Shown in pieces: positions 35,201 to 44,381 of a stretch of 64,000 bases of DNA. The position numbers and the translations under genes were made by a program. The first letter of the stretch is position 1. Every line of letters begins with the position of its first letter. The notes below the pieces were generated by a model. It was given only the letters and a program-made list of their open reading frames with translations, was not told where the DNA came from and searched no databases. Source of the stretch: Anaerolineaceae bacterium (GTDB taxonomy: Bacteria > Chloroflexota > Anaerolineae > Aggregatilineales > Phototrophicaceae); assembly GCA_028818375.1 (NCBI GenBank), contig JAPPOB010000010.1:558001-622000 (forward strand), given 5' to 3'.

Positions 35201-36696
35201 CTGAAAGCCGTCAGATCGTGCACGCCGGTCTGGGACTTGTGGACGACGAGTTTCAGCGCGACGTCGCCCTGCTAATTGAAGGGGCGACCATCGTTGAAGT
35301 CAGCGGGCGGGGGGCACTGGTCAGCCAACATCCCGATGTACCGGTGCTGGGCAGCGACGATCTGCTCCTCATGCCTGGCTTCGTCAACAGCCACGACCAC
35401 GGTCGGGCTCTGGGCACGGTAACACTGGGTCTGCCTGACGACCTGCTCGAGGTCTGGCTCGCCGGCCTTGGCAGCCTGCCGCGCATCCCGCCCCGCCTGG
35501 CAGCAGAATACGAAGGCTGGCAACTCATTCGCTCCGGCGTTACCTCGGTCGCCCACAGCCATAACCCGGCCAGCCTCGCCACCATGTTTGAGGAGGTCCC
35601 GCAGGCCCTGGCGGGTTACCGGCGGGCCGGTCTGCGCGTGGCCATGTTCCCGCCACTGCTGGACCAGAACACGCTGGTGTATCGCGACTCGGAAAGTTTC
35701 ATCGCGTCGCTTCCGGCCGACTTGCGGGACTCAGCCCGTGCCCGGGCGCAGAGGCCAGGCATGGGAATTCAGGAGTGGCTCGACAGTCTGCAGAGCCTGC
35801 ATGACCGTTACCACGATGCCCGCAATCACCGGATTCACATACAGGCCAGCCCGGTTGGCGGCCAATGGGCCAGCGATTCGCTGATCCTCGGCGCTACGGA
35901 CTGGGCCCGCGCCAACAACACCCGCGTTCAGATGCACATGCTGGAGTCGCCGTTTCAGCGTGACTACGCCTGGCGGACCTGGGACCACGGCTTCATCGAA
36001 CAGCTGGACCGCATGAGCGCGCTCGGAGACTGGCTGACCCTTGCGCACATGATATGGAGCGAGGCGGGCGACCCCGCCCTGTTGGCTGCCCGCGATGTCA
36101 GCGTGGCGCACAACCCTTCCAGCAACCTGCGCCTGCGCAGCGGCATCGCCCCAACCGCCCGTTATTGCCAGGCCGGCGTCAACGTCGGCATCGGCATGGA
36201 CGGGCATACCCTTGACGACGACCAGGACTATCTGCGTGAAATGCGTCTGGCCTTCACCCTGGGTAGCAGACCCGGTGCAGGGTCTGGAGGCCTCACACCG
36301 CAGGACGTGTTGCAGATGGCAACGCGCCGCGGCGCTATCGCGACTTTTGGCCGGGATGTGCCGCTCGGGGCATTGAAGCCTGGCTGGCTGGCGGACCTGG
36401 TTCTGCTGGACTGGCGCGCCATACGCGGCGAAGCGCTGCCGGCGCATTTTCCGGCAGAAAACCATATGCCGGAATTCCTGCTGCGTCGCGCCACGCGCCG
36501 CCACGTGCGACACGTGATGGTCCATGGAGAATGGACGCTGCGCGACGGCCACCATACACGCCTTGAGGAAAGTGGTCTTCACGCTGCCATACGTGAAGCG
36601 CTGGAGTGTATCGTGCCGTCAACGCCTCATCTTCTGGGTCAACACCTGAGGCGATTCTACGCAGCATGGGATAAAGACAGGCCCAACGCCGGCTAG
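35197..36696 (+). CDS. Amidohydrolase family protein (TrzN/cytosine deaminase-like)
   Basis: 499-residue metal-dependent hydrolase of the amidohydrolase superfamily, closest in look to the chlorohydrolase/deaminase group that acts on ring C-N or C-Cl bonds. Metal-site residues: His66 and His68 in NSHDHGR, His in QMHMLES, His in LAHMIWSE, and the Asp of GIGMDGHTLDDD. A C-terminal beta-strand domain (LADLVLLDWRAIRGE) closes the fold. ATG 35197 overlaps the SDR stop as ATGA. It is the last gene of the operon, 86 bases before the importer at 36783. Confidence 0.87.
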   Translation: MTESRQIVHAGLGLVDDEFQRDVALLIEGATIVEVSGRGALVSQHPDVPVLGSDDLLLMPGFVNSHDHGRALGTVTLGLPDDLLEVWLAGLGSLPRIPPRLAAEYEGWQLIRSGVTSVAHSHNPASLATMFEEVPQALAGYRRAGLRVAMFPPLLDQNTLVYRDSESFIASLPADLRDSARARAQRPGMGIQEWLDSLQSLHDRYHDARNHRIHIQASPVGGQWASDSLILGATDWARANNTRVQMHMLESPFQRDYAWRTWDHGFIEQLDRMSALGDWLTLAHMIWSEAGDPALLAARDVSVAHNPSSNLRLRSGIAPTARYCQAGVNVGIGMDGHTLDDDQDYLREMRLAFTLGSRPGAGSGGLTPQDVLQMATRRGAIATFGRDVPLGALKPGWLADLVLLDWRAIRGEALPAHFPAENHMPEFLLRRATRRHVRHVMVHGEWTLRDGHHTRLEESGLHAAIREALECIVPSTPHLLGQHLRRFYAAWDKDRPNAG

Positions 36697-36782
36697 AGCC
36701 CGAGCGACTGGCGTATCGGCGCAGCAATTGCCATAATGGCTCAGCAAGTTACACAAGTGACAGGAGACTTCACGGAGGAAAC

Positions 36783-38348
36783 ATGTTGCGCAAAATGCTT
36801 TCATTGACGTTGGTGCTTTTGCTGATTCTCGTTTCAGGTAGCGTCAGCGCCCAGGAACCGCGCCAGGGAGGCACCCTGGTCGTGGCGGCCGAAATCATGG
36901 GCGATTCGCTGGACATCGGATTCTGGCATGGCTTCGGCGGGCTGCACGTCATCGACTCCATCGGCGAGGGTCTGGTCCAGGCGGACTTTGAAACAGGCGC
37001 CGCCAAACCCGGGCTGGCCGAAAGCTGGACGATTTCGGACGACGGTCTTGTCTACACCTTCAACATTCGTCCGGACATGGTCTTTCATGACGGCGAACCG
37101 GTGACGGCCCAGGCCGTCGTTCGCAGCATGTTGCGCCCCGTTTCCACGGATGACCCAAGTTACATCGAGGGCATGTACATGTATTTCAACCAGGGCTTCG
37201 ACAACTGGGAGTCCCTGGAAGCGCTTGACGACCTCACCGTGCAACTGACCCTGAAACAGCCCAACGCCACCCAGTTGCTGGTCTTCACACGTCCTGACGG
37301 CTACATCATCAGCCCGAAGGCCATGGATGAGTACGGCCAGGAAGTGGGTCTGAACATGTCCATGGCCGGCCCCTACCGCGTCGAGCGCTTCGTACCTGGC
37401 CAGGAAGCGGTGCTGGCGGCCAACGAAGACTATTGGGCCGGCCGCCCCTGGCTGGACCAGATCATCATTCGCGCCTGGCCGGATGAAGCCTCGATTCTGG
37501 CGGCGCTGGAGGCCGGAGAAGTTGATCTGACGCTTTACGCACCCTTCACCTCGGTGGACCGCATCACCGCCGACGAAGGCGATGACCTTCGCATTGAGGT
37601 GGGCGCGCCGCTGGTCAATCTCTTCATGCCTCTCAACGTGACCCAGGCGCCACTGGACAACGTGCTGGTGCGCCGCGCCGTCAACCACGCCATCGACCGC
37701 GACGCCATCATCGAGGGCGGCCTTAGCGGGCTTGCCCAGCACCCGGCCAGCATTCTGGGCCCCAACGACCTGGGCTTCGATCCTGCCGGCATGGAGACCA
37801 GCCGCTATGATCCCGACCTGGCCCGTGAACTTCTGGCGGAATCGGGTCTGGAGACGCCGATCCCGGTCACCGTGACCTTCGAGAACAATCGTTTTTGGCC
37901 GCTTCTGGCCGAGCTCGTCGCGGTGGACCTCGAAGCCGTCGGCTTTGACGTAACGCTCGACCGGCTTGACACCGGTTCCTTCCTGGGCAAGGTCAACGAA
38001 GGTCTGGCACAGATTTCCATGACCCAGCGCTCAACCTTCCTGCCCGATCCCCACGACAAGGCCATCATCCTGAATACGGTCTATGGCGGCGGGCAGACTC
38101 ACCATGCCGGTCTCGAATCCGCAGCGTATCTCAACGAGCTGGTAGACAACGGCATCGCCGTGGTGGACCCCGCTGCCAGAGCCGAGGTCTACCAGGAAAT
38201 CCAGGCGCTGGCCCTGGACATGATGATTATGGCCTATCTGGGTTACCTGCAACCGCCGATCTTCGTGCGCGAGCACGTTCAGGGCGTGGACACCCAGGGT
38301 ACGGCTGCCGGTCGCGCGAATTTCCGCAACGTCTGGCTGGACCAGTAG
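36783..38348 (+). CDS. Family 5 (peptide-type) ABC transporter substrate-binding protein
   Basis: 521-residue SBP_5 with normal order: signal peptide to about residue 22 (VSA|QE, no lipobox), EPRQGGTLVVAAEI, KPGLAESWTISDDGLVYTF, MVFHDGEPVTAQAVV, then SMAGPYRVERF and the C-lobe RRAVNHAIDRDAII. GGAGG lies 5 bases before the ATG. It is followed by OppC- and OppB-like genes on the same strand, and preceded by the catabolic operon at 30225-36696 with only 86 bases between, so uptake and breakdown of one class of compound is a reasonable guess. Confidence 0.9.
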   Translation: MLRKMLSLTLVLLLILVSGSVSAQEPRQGGTLVVAAEIMGDSLDIGFWHGFGGLHVIDSIGEGLVQADFETGAAKPGLAESWTISDDGLVYTFNIRPDMVFHDGEPVTAQAVVRSMLRPVSTDDPSYIEGMYMYFNQGFDNWESLEALDDLTVQLTLKQPNATQLLVFTRPDGYIISPKAMDEYGQEVGLNMSMAGPYRVERFVPGQEAVLAANEDYWAGRPWLDQIIIRAWPDEASILAALEAGEVDLTLYAPFTSVDRITADEGDDLRIEVGAPLVNLFMPLNVTQAPLDNVLVRRAVNHAIDRDAIIEGGLSGLAQHPASILGPNDLGFDPAGMETSRYDPDLARELLAESGLETPIPVTVTFENNRFWPLLAELVAVDLEAVGFDVTLDRLDTGSFLGKVNEGLAQISMTQRSTFLPDPHDKAIILNTVYGGGQTHHAGLESAAYLNELVDNGIAVVDPAARAEVYQEIQALALDMMIMAYLGYLQPPIFVREHVQGVDTQGTAAGRANFRNVWLDQ

Positions 38349-38365
38349 GACTGCCGGAGTCGCCA

Positions 38366-39265
38366 GTGGCGACAACAACAGGCGGGGACGGGAGTGAAGT
38401 CCTGTCCCCGCATATTCAAACCAGACCGCATTTGCTTCTACGCCTGTGGCAAACCTGGGATATCGCCCTGCCCGGCGCCATTTTTTTTGCCTTTATTTTG
38501 CTCGCCAGTTTGCTGGCCTCGACCATCGCCCCGCGAGACCCTGGTCAACGGGACATCAAGAACCGCCTGAAAGCGCCTTCCATTGAGTATCCCTTTGGCA
38601 CGGACGAAATCGGAAGGGATGTCTTCAGTCGTGTGCTTCACGGGGGTCGCAGCGTCCTCGGCACCGGTTTCCTGGCCCTGGCGCTGTCCTTCGTCTTCGG
38701 GCTGGCCATCGGTATTCCGGGGGGCTATTGGGGGGGGCGGCTGGATGTGGTGTTGATGCGCTGCATGGACATCATGCTCAGCTTTCCATCCATTCTCCTG
38801 GCGATTCTCGTCGTTACCACCCTGGGAACCGGGCCCGGCAACGTGATCATCGCCGTAGGCGTGGCCCAGGTGCCGGTCTTTGCACGACTCGCGCGCTCCG
38901 TCGTCCTGCTCCTGATGAGCCAAGAATACGTGGTCGCCGCCCGGGCCCTCGGCGCCAAAGACCCCGCCATCGTGCAACGACACATCCTGCCGAACATGTT
39001 GCCGCCGGTCCTGGTGCACGCCAGCGCCATGTTGGCGGTGACCATCTCTTCCGCGACGGCGCTTAATTTTCTCGGCCTGGGCGTCGAGACGGGCACGCCG
39101 GACTGGGGCATGATGATCGCCGACGGCCAGTCCCTGCTGTTTGACGCCGCCCACGTGCCCTTTTTCCCGGGCCTCTGTCTTACCCTGACCGTGCTCAGCG
39201 TGAACTTCATCGGCGATGGCCTGCGGGACCGCCTCGATCCCTACATGCGCAACCAGTCCGGGTGA
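38366..39265 (+). CDS. Peptide-type ABC transporter permease (OppC/DppC-like)
   Basis: 299 residues from GTG 38366. Membrane part: WDIALPGAIFFAFILLASLL helix, periplasmic EYPFGTDEIGRDVFSRV, five more helices, docking loop EYVVAARALGAKDPAIVQRH, tail LRDRLDPYMRN. The start is doubtful: GGAG lies 8 bases before the GTG, but a strong stem-loop (38382-38411) falls within the first 15 codons; an internal TTG at 38432 would place the start after it. Gene order binding protein-OppC-OppB is the reverse of the common B-C order. Confidence 0.87.
   Translation: MATTTGGDGSEVLSPHIQTRPHLLLRLWQTWDIALPGAIFFAFILLASLLASTIAPRDPGQRDIKNRLKAPSIEYPFGTDEIGRDVFSRVLHGGRSVLGTGFLALALSFVFGLAIGIPGGYWGGRLDVVLMRCMDIMLSFPSILLAILVVTTLGTGPGNVIIAVGVAQVPVFARLARSVVLLLMSQEYVVAARALGAKDPAIVQRHILPNMLPPVLVHASAMLAVTISSATALNFLGLGVETGTPDWGMMIADGQSLLFDAAHVPFFPGLCLTLTVLSVNFIGDGLRDRLDPYMRNQSG
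38382..38411 (+). terminator. Stem-loop overlapping the annotated 5' end of the OppC-like gene
   Basis: GCGGGGAC (38382-38389) pairs with GTCCCCGC (38404-38411) with extra GGA/TCC pairs inside. A smaller GTCGCC-AGT-GGCGAC hairpin (38359-38373) has the GTG start codon in its loop and 3' arm. The larger one resembles the intercistronic stem-loops after the other binding-protein genes. Confidence 0.5.
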
Positions 39266-39268
39266 CCC

Positions 39269-40273
39269 GTGCTCGCCTGGTTAATTCGTCGTCTGATCTG
39301 GCTGCCTTTCGTCCTCTGGACTGTCACGACGCTGACTTTTTTCGCCCTGCGCCTCGTGCCTGGCAACCCGATCCAGTCCATCAGCAACCAGATGGTGGAC
39401 CCGGTCGCCATTGCGCGGATTGAGGCCGAGTGGGACCTGGACAAGCCCCTGCACCTGCAATACCTGTATTTCATGCGCGCGATGCTTTCCGGTGACACCG
39501 GCATTTCCATGAGTTCCGGCACGCCCATCAATCGCCTGATGTTCGAACGCGTGCCGCCAACAATCGAGTTGGCGCTGGTTGCCATGGTTTTCAGCACGGT
39601 CGCCGGCATCGTCATCGGAGTCATGGCGGCCGTGACGCGCCGGCGTCTGATCGACAACGCCTTGCGTCTGTTGGCCATCACCGGCATGTCCATGCCCTGG
39701 TTCTGGGTGGCCATCATGCTGGTGATCGTGTTCGCCGTGCGCCTGCGCCTCGCGCCAACCAGCGGGCGCATCGACCCCCGCCTGAGTTATGAGGTCATCA
39801 CCAACTTCATGTTGATTGACCATTTGCTCACCGGCAACCGGCAAGCGCTCCTGAGCTTTCTGCATCATCTCATCCTGCCCTCCCTTGCCATCGGCATTAC
39901 GTCCACCGGCTTCGTCACGCGCCTGACGCGCGCGGCCATGCTGGAGGAACTCCACAGCCCTTACGTGCGTACGGCCCGCGGCAAGGGTCTGACGGAACGA
40001 CGCGTCGCCCTGCGGCATGCCCTGCGCAACGCCATTTTGCCAGTCATTACCTTGCAGGGCCTGCAGTTCGGCGCCTTGCTGGGCGGCGCCGTGATCACCG
40101 AAGCGGTCTTCGCCTGGCCTGGCCTGGGCCGGTTGCTGCTGGAGGGGATTCTGTCCCGCGATTACTCGGTCGTGCAGGCCGCTGTCATCGTCGTGGCCCT
40201 GGCCTACGTGCTCATGAATACCCTGGTCGACCTGCTGTACTTCGTGGTGGATCCACGCCTCAATCAATCCTGA
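39269..40273 (+). CDS. Peptide-type ABC transporter permease (OppB/DppB-like)
   Basis: 334 residues, GTG start 3 bases after the OppC stop. First helix LIRRLIWLPFVLWTVTTLTF, periplasmic QYLYFMRAMLSGDTGISM, docking loop PYVRTARGKGLTERRVALRH, tail DLLYFVVDPRLNQS. Its last 10 bases overlap the convergent GH42-like gene. No ATPase genes follow, so the importer depends on ATPases from elsewhere. Confidence 0.9.
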   Translation: MLAWLIRRLIWLPFVLWTVTTLTFFALRLVPGNPIQSISNQMVDPVAIARIEAEWDLDKPLHLQYLYFMRAMLSGDTGISMSSGTPINRLMFERVPPTIELALVAMVFSTVAGIVIGVMAAVTRRRLIDNALRLLAITGMSMPWFWVAIMLVIVFAVRLRLAPTSGRIDPRLSYEVITNFMLIDHLLTGNRQALLSFLHHLILPSLAIGITSTGFVTRLTRAAMLEELHSPYVRTARGKGLTERRVALRHALRNAILPVITLQGLQFGALLGGAVITEAVFAWPGLGRLLLEGILSRDYSVVQAAVIVVALAYVLMNTLVDLLYFVVDPRLNQS

Positions 40274-42468
40274 GCCCGCAGCAGCAGACAACTCAGGCTG
40301 CCGCCAGGAACGCGCAGGGTAAGCCCTGCCCCTGATTCTTGCACCACCGAGTCTCCTGTCAGGTCGGCGTATAGCGTCAACCCTTCCAGATCTACCAACT
40401 CTTCGCAGTTCCCTGCAGCGGGATTGACCAGGAACCAGGCCTGCTCGTGACCCAGCTGCCGACGCCGTCGCAACAGGCGGCCGCAGCGGTCCGGAATTAC
40501 GCCGGCGTCCGCCAGCAGGGACAAGACAAAATCGTCCGTGCCGCGATCGACCGCGCGATGTGCCATGGCGCTCATTCCGGGGAAGCTGCCCAGCAGGATC
40601 GCCTGACCCTGACCGAAACTGTTTCTGGTCGCTGCGACCTGCTTCCCGGCCAGCAAAATCGCCTCGGCCTTCTCCGGCCGCAAGGTCTGCAGCCAAAAGT
40701 TTGCCAGCACCTGGTGTCCGCTGAAGTCACCAACACCCTGCAACAGGGTCGCGGCCTCAAATTCACCGTAACGTCTCTCCTGCGGCATCCAGCGGCCGGG
40801 TCGCGTCGGTTCATGCACAAGCGTCACACTTTCATGGGAGGCGCCGAACAAGGATTCGGCCCCGTCAACCAGTTGCGCCCGTGTCGTCCAGCCCAGTCGA
40901 TCGAAGCGGCCCGGGCAGGCTTCGCTGATTAGCGTTCCGCCCTGGTCAACGTACTCGACCAGATGGGCGAACCAGTCCGCCTCCAGCGCGAGAGGCATGC
41001 ACAGCAGGGCCGCCCGGTAAGGTTCCAGTGCTCCCGCGCCGACGTCGGTAGCATCGACAAAGTCGACGGGGATACCGAGGCGCCACAGGCGGGCATACCA
41101 GCCGCGCATGTTGTACATGTAGTGATAGTGCACGTCCCCGTTGCAGGCCTGAAAAAAGTGATACAGGTCTTCGTTAACCAGTAGCGCCACTTGCGACCGG
41201 GGCGGCTGACTCTGCGAAAAGAAGTGTGCGTGCTCCTGTACCTTGCGGCCTGTGTCGCTGGCGGCGTTCATCCGCTCCGTCGACTCTCCATGGTGGTCCA
41301 GCAGGCTGAATCCGTTGCCCTCCTTCCAGAAACGCTCGGGGCGGTGGTTCCAGAAACTGATGCCAGTCATGCCGCAGGCGAGACCCGCCAGCATCCAGCG
41401 GCGCAGGTCGGCAGCTGTCGGCGTGCGACTGATGTGCAGTGATGTGACGATCGGTCCGCCCTGGAATTCCGCGCCCCAAAGCGCCCGGTCGCGGCCATTG
41501 TTGGCGCGCGCCAGGTCGGTACACATCATCATCTCTTCCCATATTTCGTTGCGCCGGGCCCCTGCCTCGTCCTTGACGGGGTCGTCCCATACCTGGCCGT
41601 TGTTCCACATGGGATAGTTGCTGGTGCCGAAGAAATCGGCGGCGCGCGCCCAGCGCCATTCCGCCCCCGAAGCGATGCGGGGCGTGTCGGCGTGGCTGAA
41701 GACCGGACGCCGCTGCGGGTCATTGGCGCGCAAAACGGCAGTCTTGAACTCAAGATTGCGTGTCAGGGTGACGTCGTCCATGAAAAAACGCCAGTCAATG
41801 AAGGGCGCCACCGGCTCCTTGCGTCGCGGCGGCTCGACGTCCTGCCAGTGCGCATGGGTGAGCTGCCAGGCGGCATTAAGCGCCTCCAGGGAACCATAGC
41901 GTTCGCGCAGCCAGTCTCGAAAGCGTTCCAGAGTGTGCGGACAGTAGCAAAAGCCGGTCTTGCCGGCCTCGTTTGGCCAGAAGCCAATCTCCTGAAAAGT
42001 GTTCCAGGCCCAGATGTTTTCGTGCCGGCCGAGCTGCCGTGCCAGTTCGGCGATGAAGCGTTCTGCAGCGCTGCGCGCCCCGGGATGATCCCAACAGGGC
42101 CCCGGCTTGCCGTCCATGGGAATCGTATATTGCGTGGGAGTCATGTGGCTGCGTCCGTCGGCGCCGACCAGGTGGCAGTCCGGGAACTTGCGCCAGAGCC
42201 ACATGGGCGCCTGTTCCATCGTCAATCCCAGATAAATGCCAAGGTCGAGTTCCCCGGCGCGCGCGATCACGCGGTCCACGCGGCCAAATTCGTAAAGGCC
42301 TTCTTCCGGTTCGTCCGTGCCCCAGTGCTCCTGAATTTTGATCATGTTGAATCCGAGGCGCTTCAGCAGCGGCAGGTCCGCCAGCACGGCCTCCAGGTCC
42401 AGACTTGGTTCGCGATAGACGTGCGTCCCGAAGGGAAAGCGCCCGCCAAAGTCCGGTTTAACGGTCAT
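40264..42468 (-). CDS. GH42-like beta-galactosidase
   Basis: 734-residue glycoside hydrolase of the GH-A clan, most like GH42 beta-galactosidases: a TIM barrel opening with the segment RLGFNMIKIQEHWGTDEPEEG, the acid/base Glu in WNTFQEIGFW near residue 162 and the likely nucleophile Glu in LWGAEFQGG near 334. A class-I glutamine amidotransferase-like trimerisation domain follows (LEPYRAALLCMPLAL, YVDQGGTLISEACPG) and a small C-terminal beta domain. ATG 42468 has GGGGGA about 5 bases upstream; a TTG 12 bases earlier would remove it. No signal peptide, so it cleaves imported galactosides in the cytoplasm. Last gene of the GntR-regulated carbohydrate locus. Confidence 0.85.
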   Translation of the reverse strand: MTVKPDFGGRFPFGTHVYREPSLDLEAVLADLPLLKRLGFNMIKIQEHWGTDEPEEGLYEFGRVDRVIARAGELDLGIYLGLTMEQAPMWLWRKFPDCHLVGADGRSHMTPTQYTIPMDGKPGPCWDHPGARSAAERFIAELARQLGRHENIWAWNTFQEIGFWPNEAGKTGFCYCPHTLERFRDWLRERYGSLEALNAAWQLTHAHWQDVEPPRRKEPVAPFIDWRFFMDDVTLTRNLEFKTAVLRANDPQRRPVFSHADTPRIASGAEWRWARAADFFGTSNYPMWNNGQVWDDPVKDEAGARRNEIWEEMMMCTDLARANNGRDRALWGAEFQGGPIVTSLHISRTPTAADLRRWMLAGLACGMTGISFWNHRPERFWKEGNGFSLLDHHGESTERMNAASDTGRKVQEHAHFFSQSQPPRSQVALLVNEDLYHFFQACNGDVHYHYMYNMRGWYARLWRLGIPVDFVDATDVGAGALEPYRAALLCMPLALEADWFAHLVEYVDQGGTLISEACPGRFDRLGWTTRAQLVDGAESLFGASHESVTLVHEPTRPGRWMPQERRYGEFEAATLLQGVGDFSGHQVLANFWLQTLRPEKAEAILLAGKQVAATRNSFGQGQAILLGSFPGMSAMAHRAVDRGTDDFVLSLLADAGVIPDRCGRLLRRRRQLGHEQAWFLVNPAAGNCEELVDLEGLTLYADLTGDSVVQESGAGLTLRVPGGSLSCLLLRAQD

Positions 42469-42499
42469 GAAGTCCCCCAATTGCGAAAGTCGGCAGCAG

Positions 42500-43381
42500 C
42501 TATTCCTTCACGGCGCCCAGGCGGATGCCGGAGATGAAGTAGCGTTGCAGAAAGGGATAAACGACCAGAATCGGTACGGTGGCGACGATGATCTGCGCGC
42601 CACGAATCGCGCGGTCGGACAGACGCAGCAACTCCTGGGGTGTCACGCCCACCCGGGTGAGGTCCAGTTCAACGACGACGGTGCGCAAATACGTCTGCAT
42701 CGGGTAGTTGTTTGAATCAGTCATGTAAATCAGACCGTCGAACCAGTTGTTCCAGTGGCCGACAGCCGCGAACAGCGTAAGGGTGGCGATCGCCGGCAAT
42801 GACAGCGGCAAATAAATATGCCACAGAACCTTCCAGTGAGAAGCGCCGTCGATCAGGGCCGATTCTTCAAGTTCACGCGGGATCTCCCGGAAAAAGTTCA
42901 TCATCAGGATGACGCTGAATATAGGCACAGCGCCAGGCAGGATCAGGGCGCCCAGCTTGTTGAGCAGGCCCAGACTTCGCACGACCAGGAAGGTGGGAAT
43001 CAGACCACCATCAAACAACATGGCGAAGACGAAGACCCAGATCAGTACGCTTCGGCCGCGGAAGACCAGCGGCGATTTCGACAAGGGGTAGGCGCACAAG
43101 ACGATCAAGGTCATATTCAGGCTGACGCCCAGAACGACGCGTTGAAAAGATATGAAGAGGGAGCGCAAAAAGACCGACGATCCAATGACCTGGTCGTAAT
43201 TTTCAAGAGTGAAGTCCAGCGGCCAGAAGGAAACGAAGCCACCATTGGCAGGGCCGCGCCCGCTGAGCGAAACGGCGAATATGTGAATCAGCGGCAGCAG
43301 GCAGAGAAGCGCGAAACCAGCCAGAAACAGATGGTTGCTGACGTCAAAGAGCCGGCTGGACAGACTGTTTTCGCGAATCAA
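42500..43381 (-). CDS. Carbohydrate ABC transporter permease (LplC/YtcP-like)
   Basis: 293-residue CUT1-type permease with six helices. The docking loop is LEESALIDGASHWKVLWHIY and the C-terminus (YFISGIRLGAVKE) is the hallmark 'G-x-x-x-G-A-V-K-x' ending of the LplC/YtcP group. It lies 8 bases after the LplB-like gene and 31 before the GH42 gene. Confidence 0.9.
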   Translation of the reverse strand: MIRENSLSSRLFDVSNHLFLAGFALLCLLPLIHIFAVSLSGRGPANGGFVSFWPLDFTLENYDQVIGSSVFLRSLFISFQRVVLGVSLNMTLIVLCAYPLSKSPLVFRGRSVLIWVFVFAMLFDGGLIPTFLVVRSLGLLNKLGALILPGAVPIFSVILMMNFFREIPRELEESALIDGASHWKVLWHIYLPLSLPAIATLTLFAAVGHWNNWFDGLIYMTDSNNYPMQTYLRTVVVELDLTRVGVTPQELLRLSDRAIRGAQIIVATVPILVVYPFLQRYFISGIRLGAVKE

Positions 43382-43389
43382 GGCAATGC

Positions 43390-44322
43390 CTACAGGATGC
43401 GATAGCCCGCATAACGGTCTGCGAGCCAGTAAGAAGCGACGATGAGAAAGAAACCGATGACGGACTTGAAGAGGCCGACGGCGCCGGCCAGGCTGTACTG
43501 CGCGGAGACCAGGCCCACCCTGTAAACATAGGTATCGATGATATCGCCGGTGCGATAGACGGCCGGGCTGTAGAGCGTCAGGATCTGCTCGAAGCCTGCC
43601 TGAAGGACGTCGCCTAGGCTGAGCGCGGCAAGCAGCACGACGGTGGGGCGAATTCCCGGCAGGGTGATGTGCCAGATGCGTCGGAAGCGACCGGCGCCAT
43701 CAATCGCCGCCGCTTCCTGCAGGGTCGGGCTTATGGCGGTCAGGGCCGCCAGATAGACGATGGTCGAAAAGCCCACACCCTTCCAGAGACTGGAGCCAAT
43801 GACAGTGATGCGAAACCAGTCGTTGCTACCCAGAAAGAGCTGCGGTTCATGCCCCAGCGCCCGCACAAGGTTGTTGACGATGCCGAAAGGCGACAGGATG
43901 TCAAGCAGAATGCCGCCCAGCACAATCCATGACAGAAAATGAGGCAGATAGATCAGGGTCTGGATTGACCGGCGGAAAACCAGATTGCGCGCCTCGTTGA
44001 TCAGCAGGGCCAGCGCGATGGCTCCCAACTGGTCGAGGGCCAGTTTGAGCACGGCAATGATCAGGGTATTGCCGAGAATCCTGTTGAATTCCGGCAAGGA
44101 AAACAGGAAGTCAAAATTGTCCAAACCGACCCAACGTGAGGCGGCGAATCCTCTCGCCGGACTGAAATCCTGGAAGGCAATGACGACGCCATACATCGGC
44201 AGGTAACGAAAAAGCAGGATGAACAACAGGCCCGGCAGAATCATGGCATAGAGCGGCCAACTGCGCCTCAGATAGGCGCGCAGCGGCTCTTGCCCCTTCA
44301 CCAGGCCCGCCCTGTACAGCAT
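43390..44322 (-). CDS. Carbohydrate ABC transporter permease (LplB/YteP-like)
   Basis: 310-residue permease with the first helix YAMILPGLLFILLFRYLPMY and the docking loop LQEAAAIDGAGRFRRIWHIT. The N-terminal cytoplasmic tail RAYLRRSWPLY is characteristic of the LplB group that imports complex polysaccharide fragments such as rhamnogalacturonan or alginate oligomers. It follows the Tat-exported binding protein after a stem-loop. Confidence 0.9.
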   Translation of the reverse strand: MLYRAGLVKGQEPLRAYLRRSWPLYAMILPGLLFILLFRYLPMYGVVIAFQDFSPARGFAASRWVGLDNFDFLFSLPEFNRILGNTLIIAVLKLALDQLGAIALALLINEARNLVFRRSIQTLIYLPHFLSWIVLGGILLDILSPFGIVNNLVRALGHEPQLFLGSNDWFRITVIGSSLWKGVGFSTIVYLAALTAISPTLQEAAAIDGAGRFRRIWHITLPGIRPTVVLLAALSLGDVLQAGFEQILTLYSPAVYRTGDIIDTYVYRVGLVSAQYSLAGAVGLFKSVIGFFLIVASYWLADRYAGYRIL

Positions 44323-44345
44323 GCGTCCCTGCCCGCTTTATCAAT

Positions 44346-44374
44346 GGCCGGGGCATGCGTGAGATGCCCCGGCC
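44346..44374 (-). terminator. Intercistronic stem-loop between binding protein and LplB-like gene
   Basis: Perfect 11-bp stem GGCCGGGGCAT/ATGCCCCGGCC with a 7-base loop in the 59-base gap. As in the other importer operons here, it lies just after the binding-protein stop. Confidence 0.6.
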
Positions 44375-44381
44375 TGTCGAA

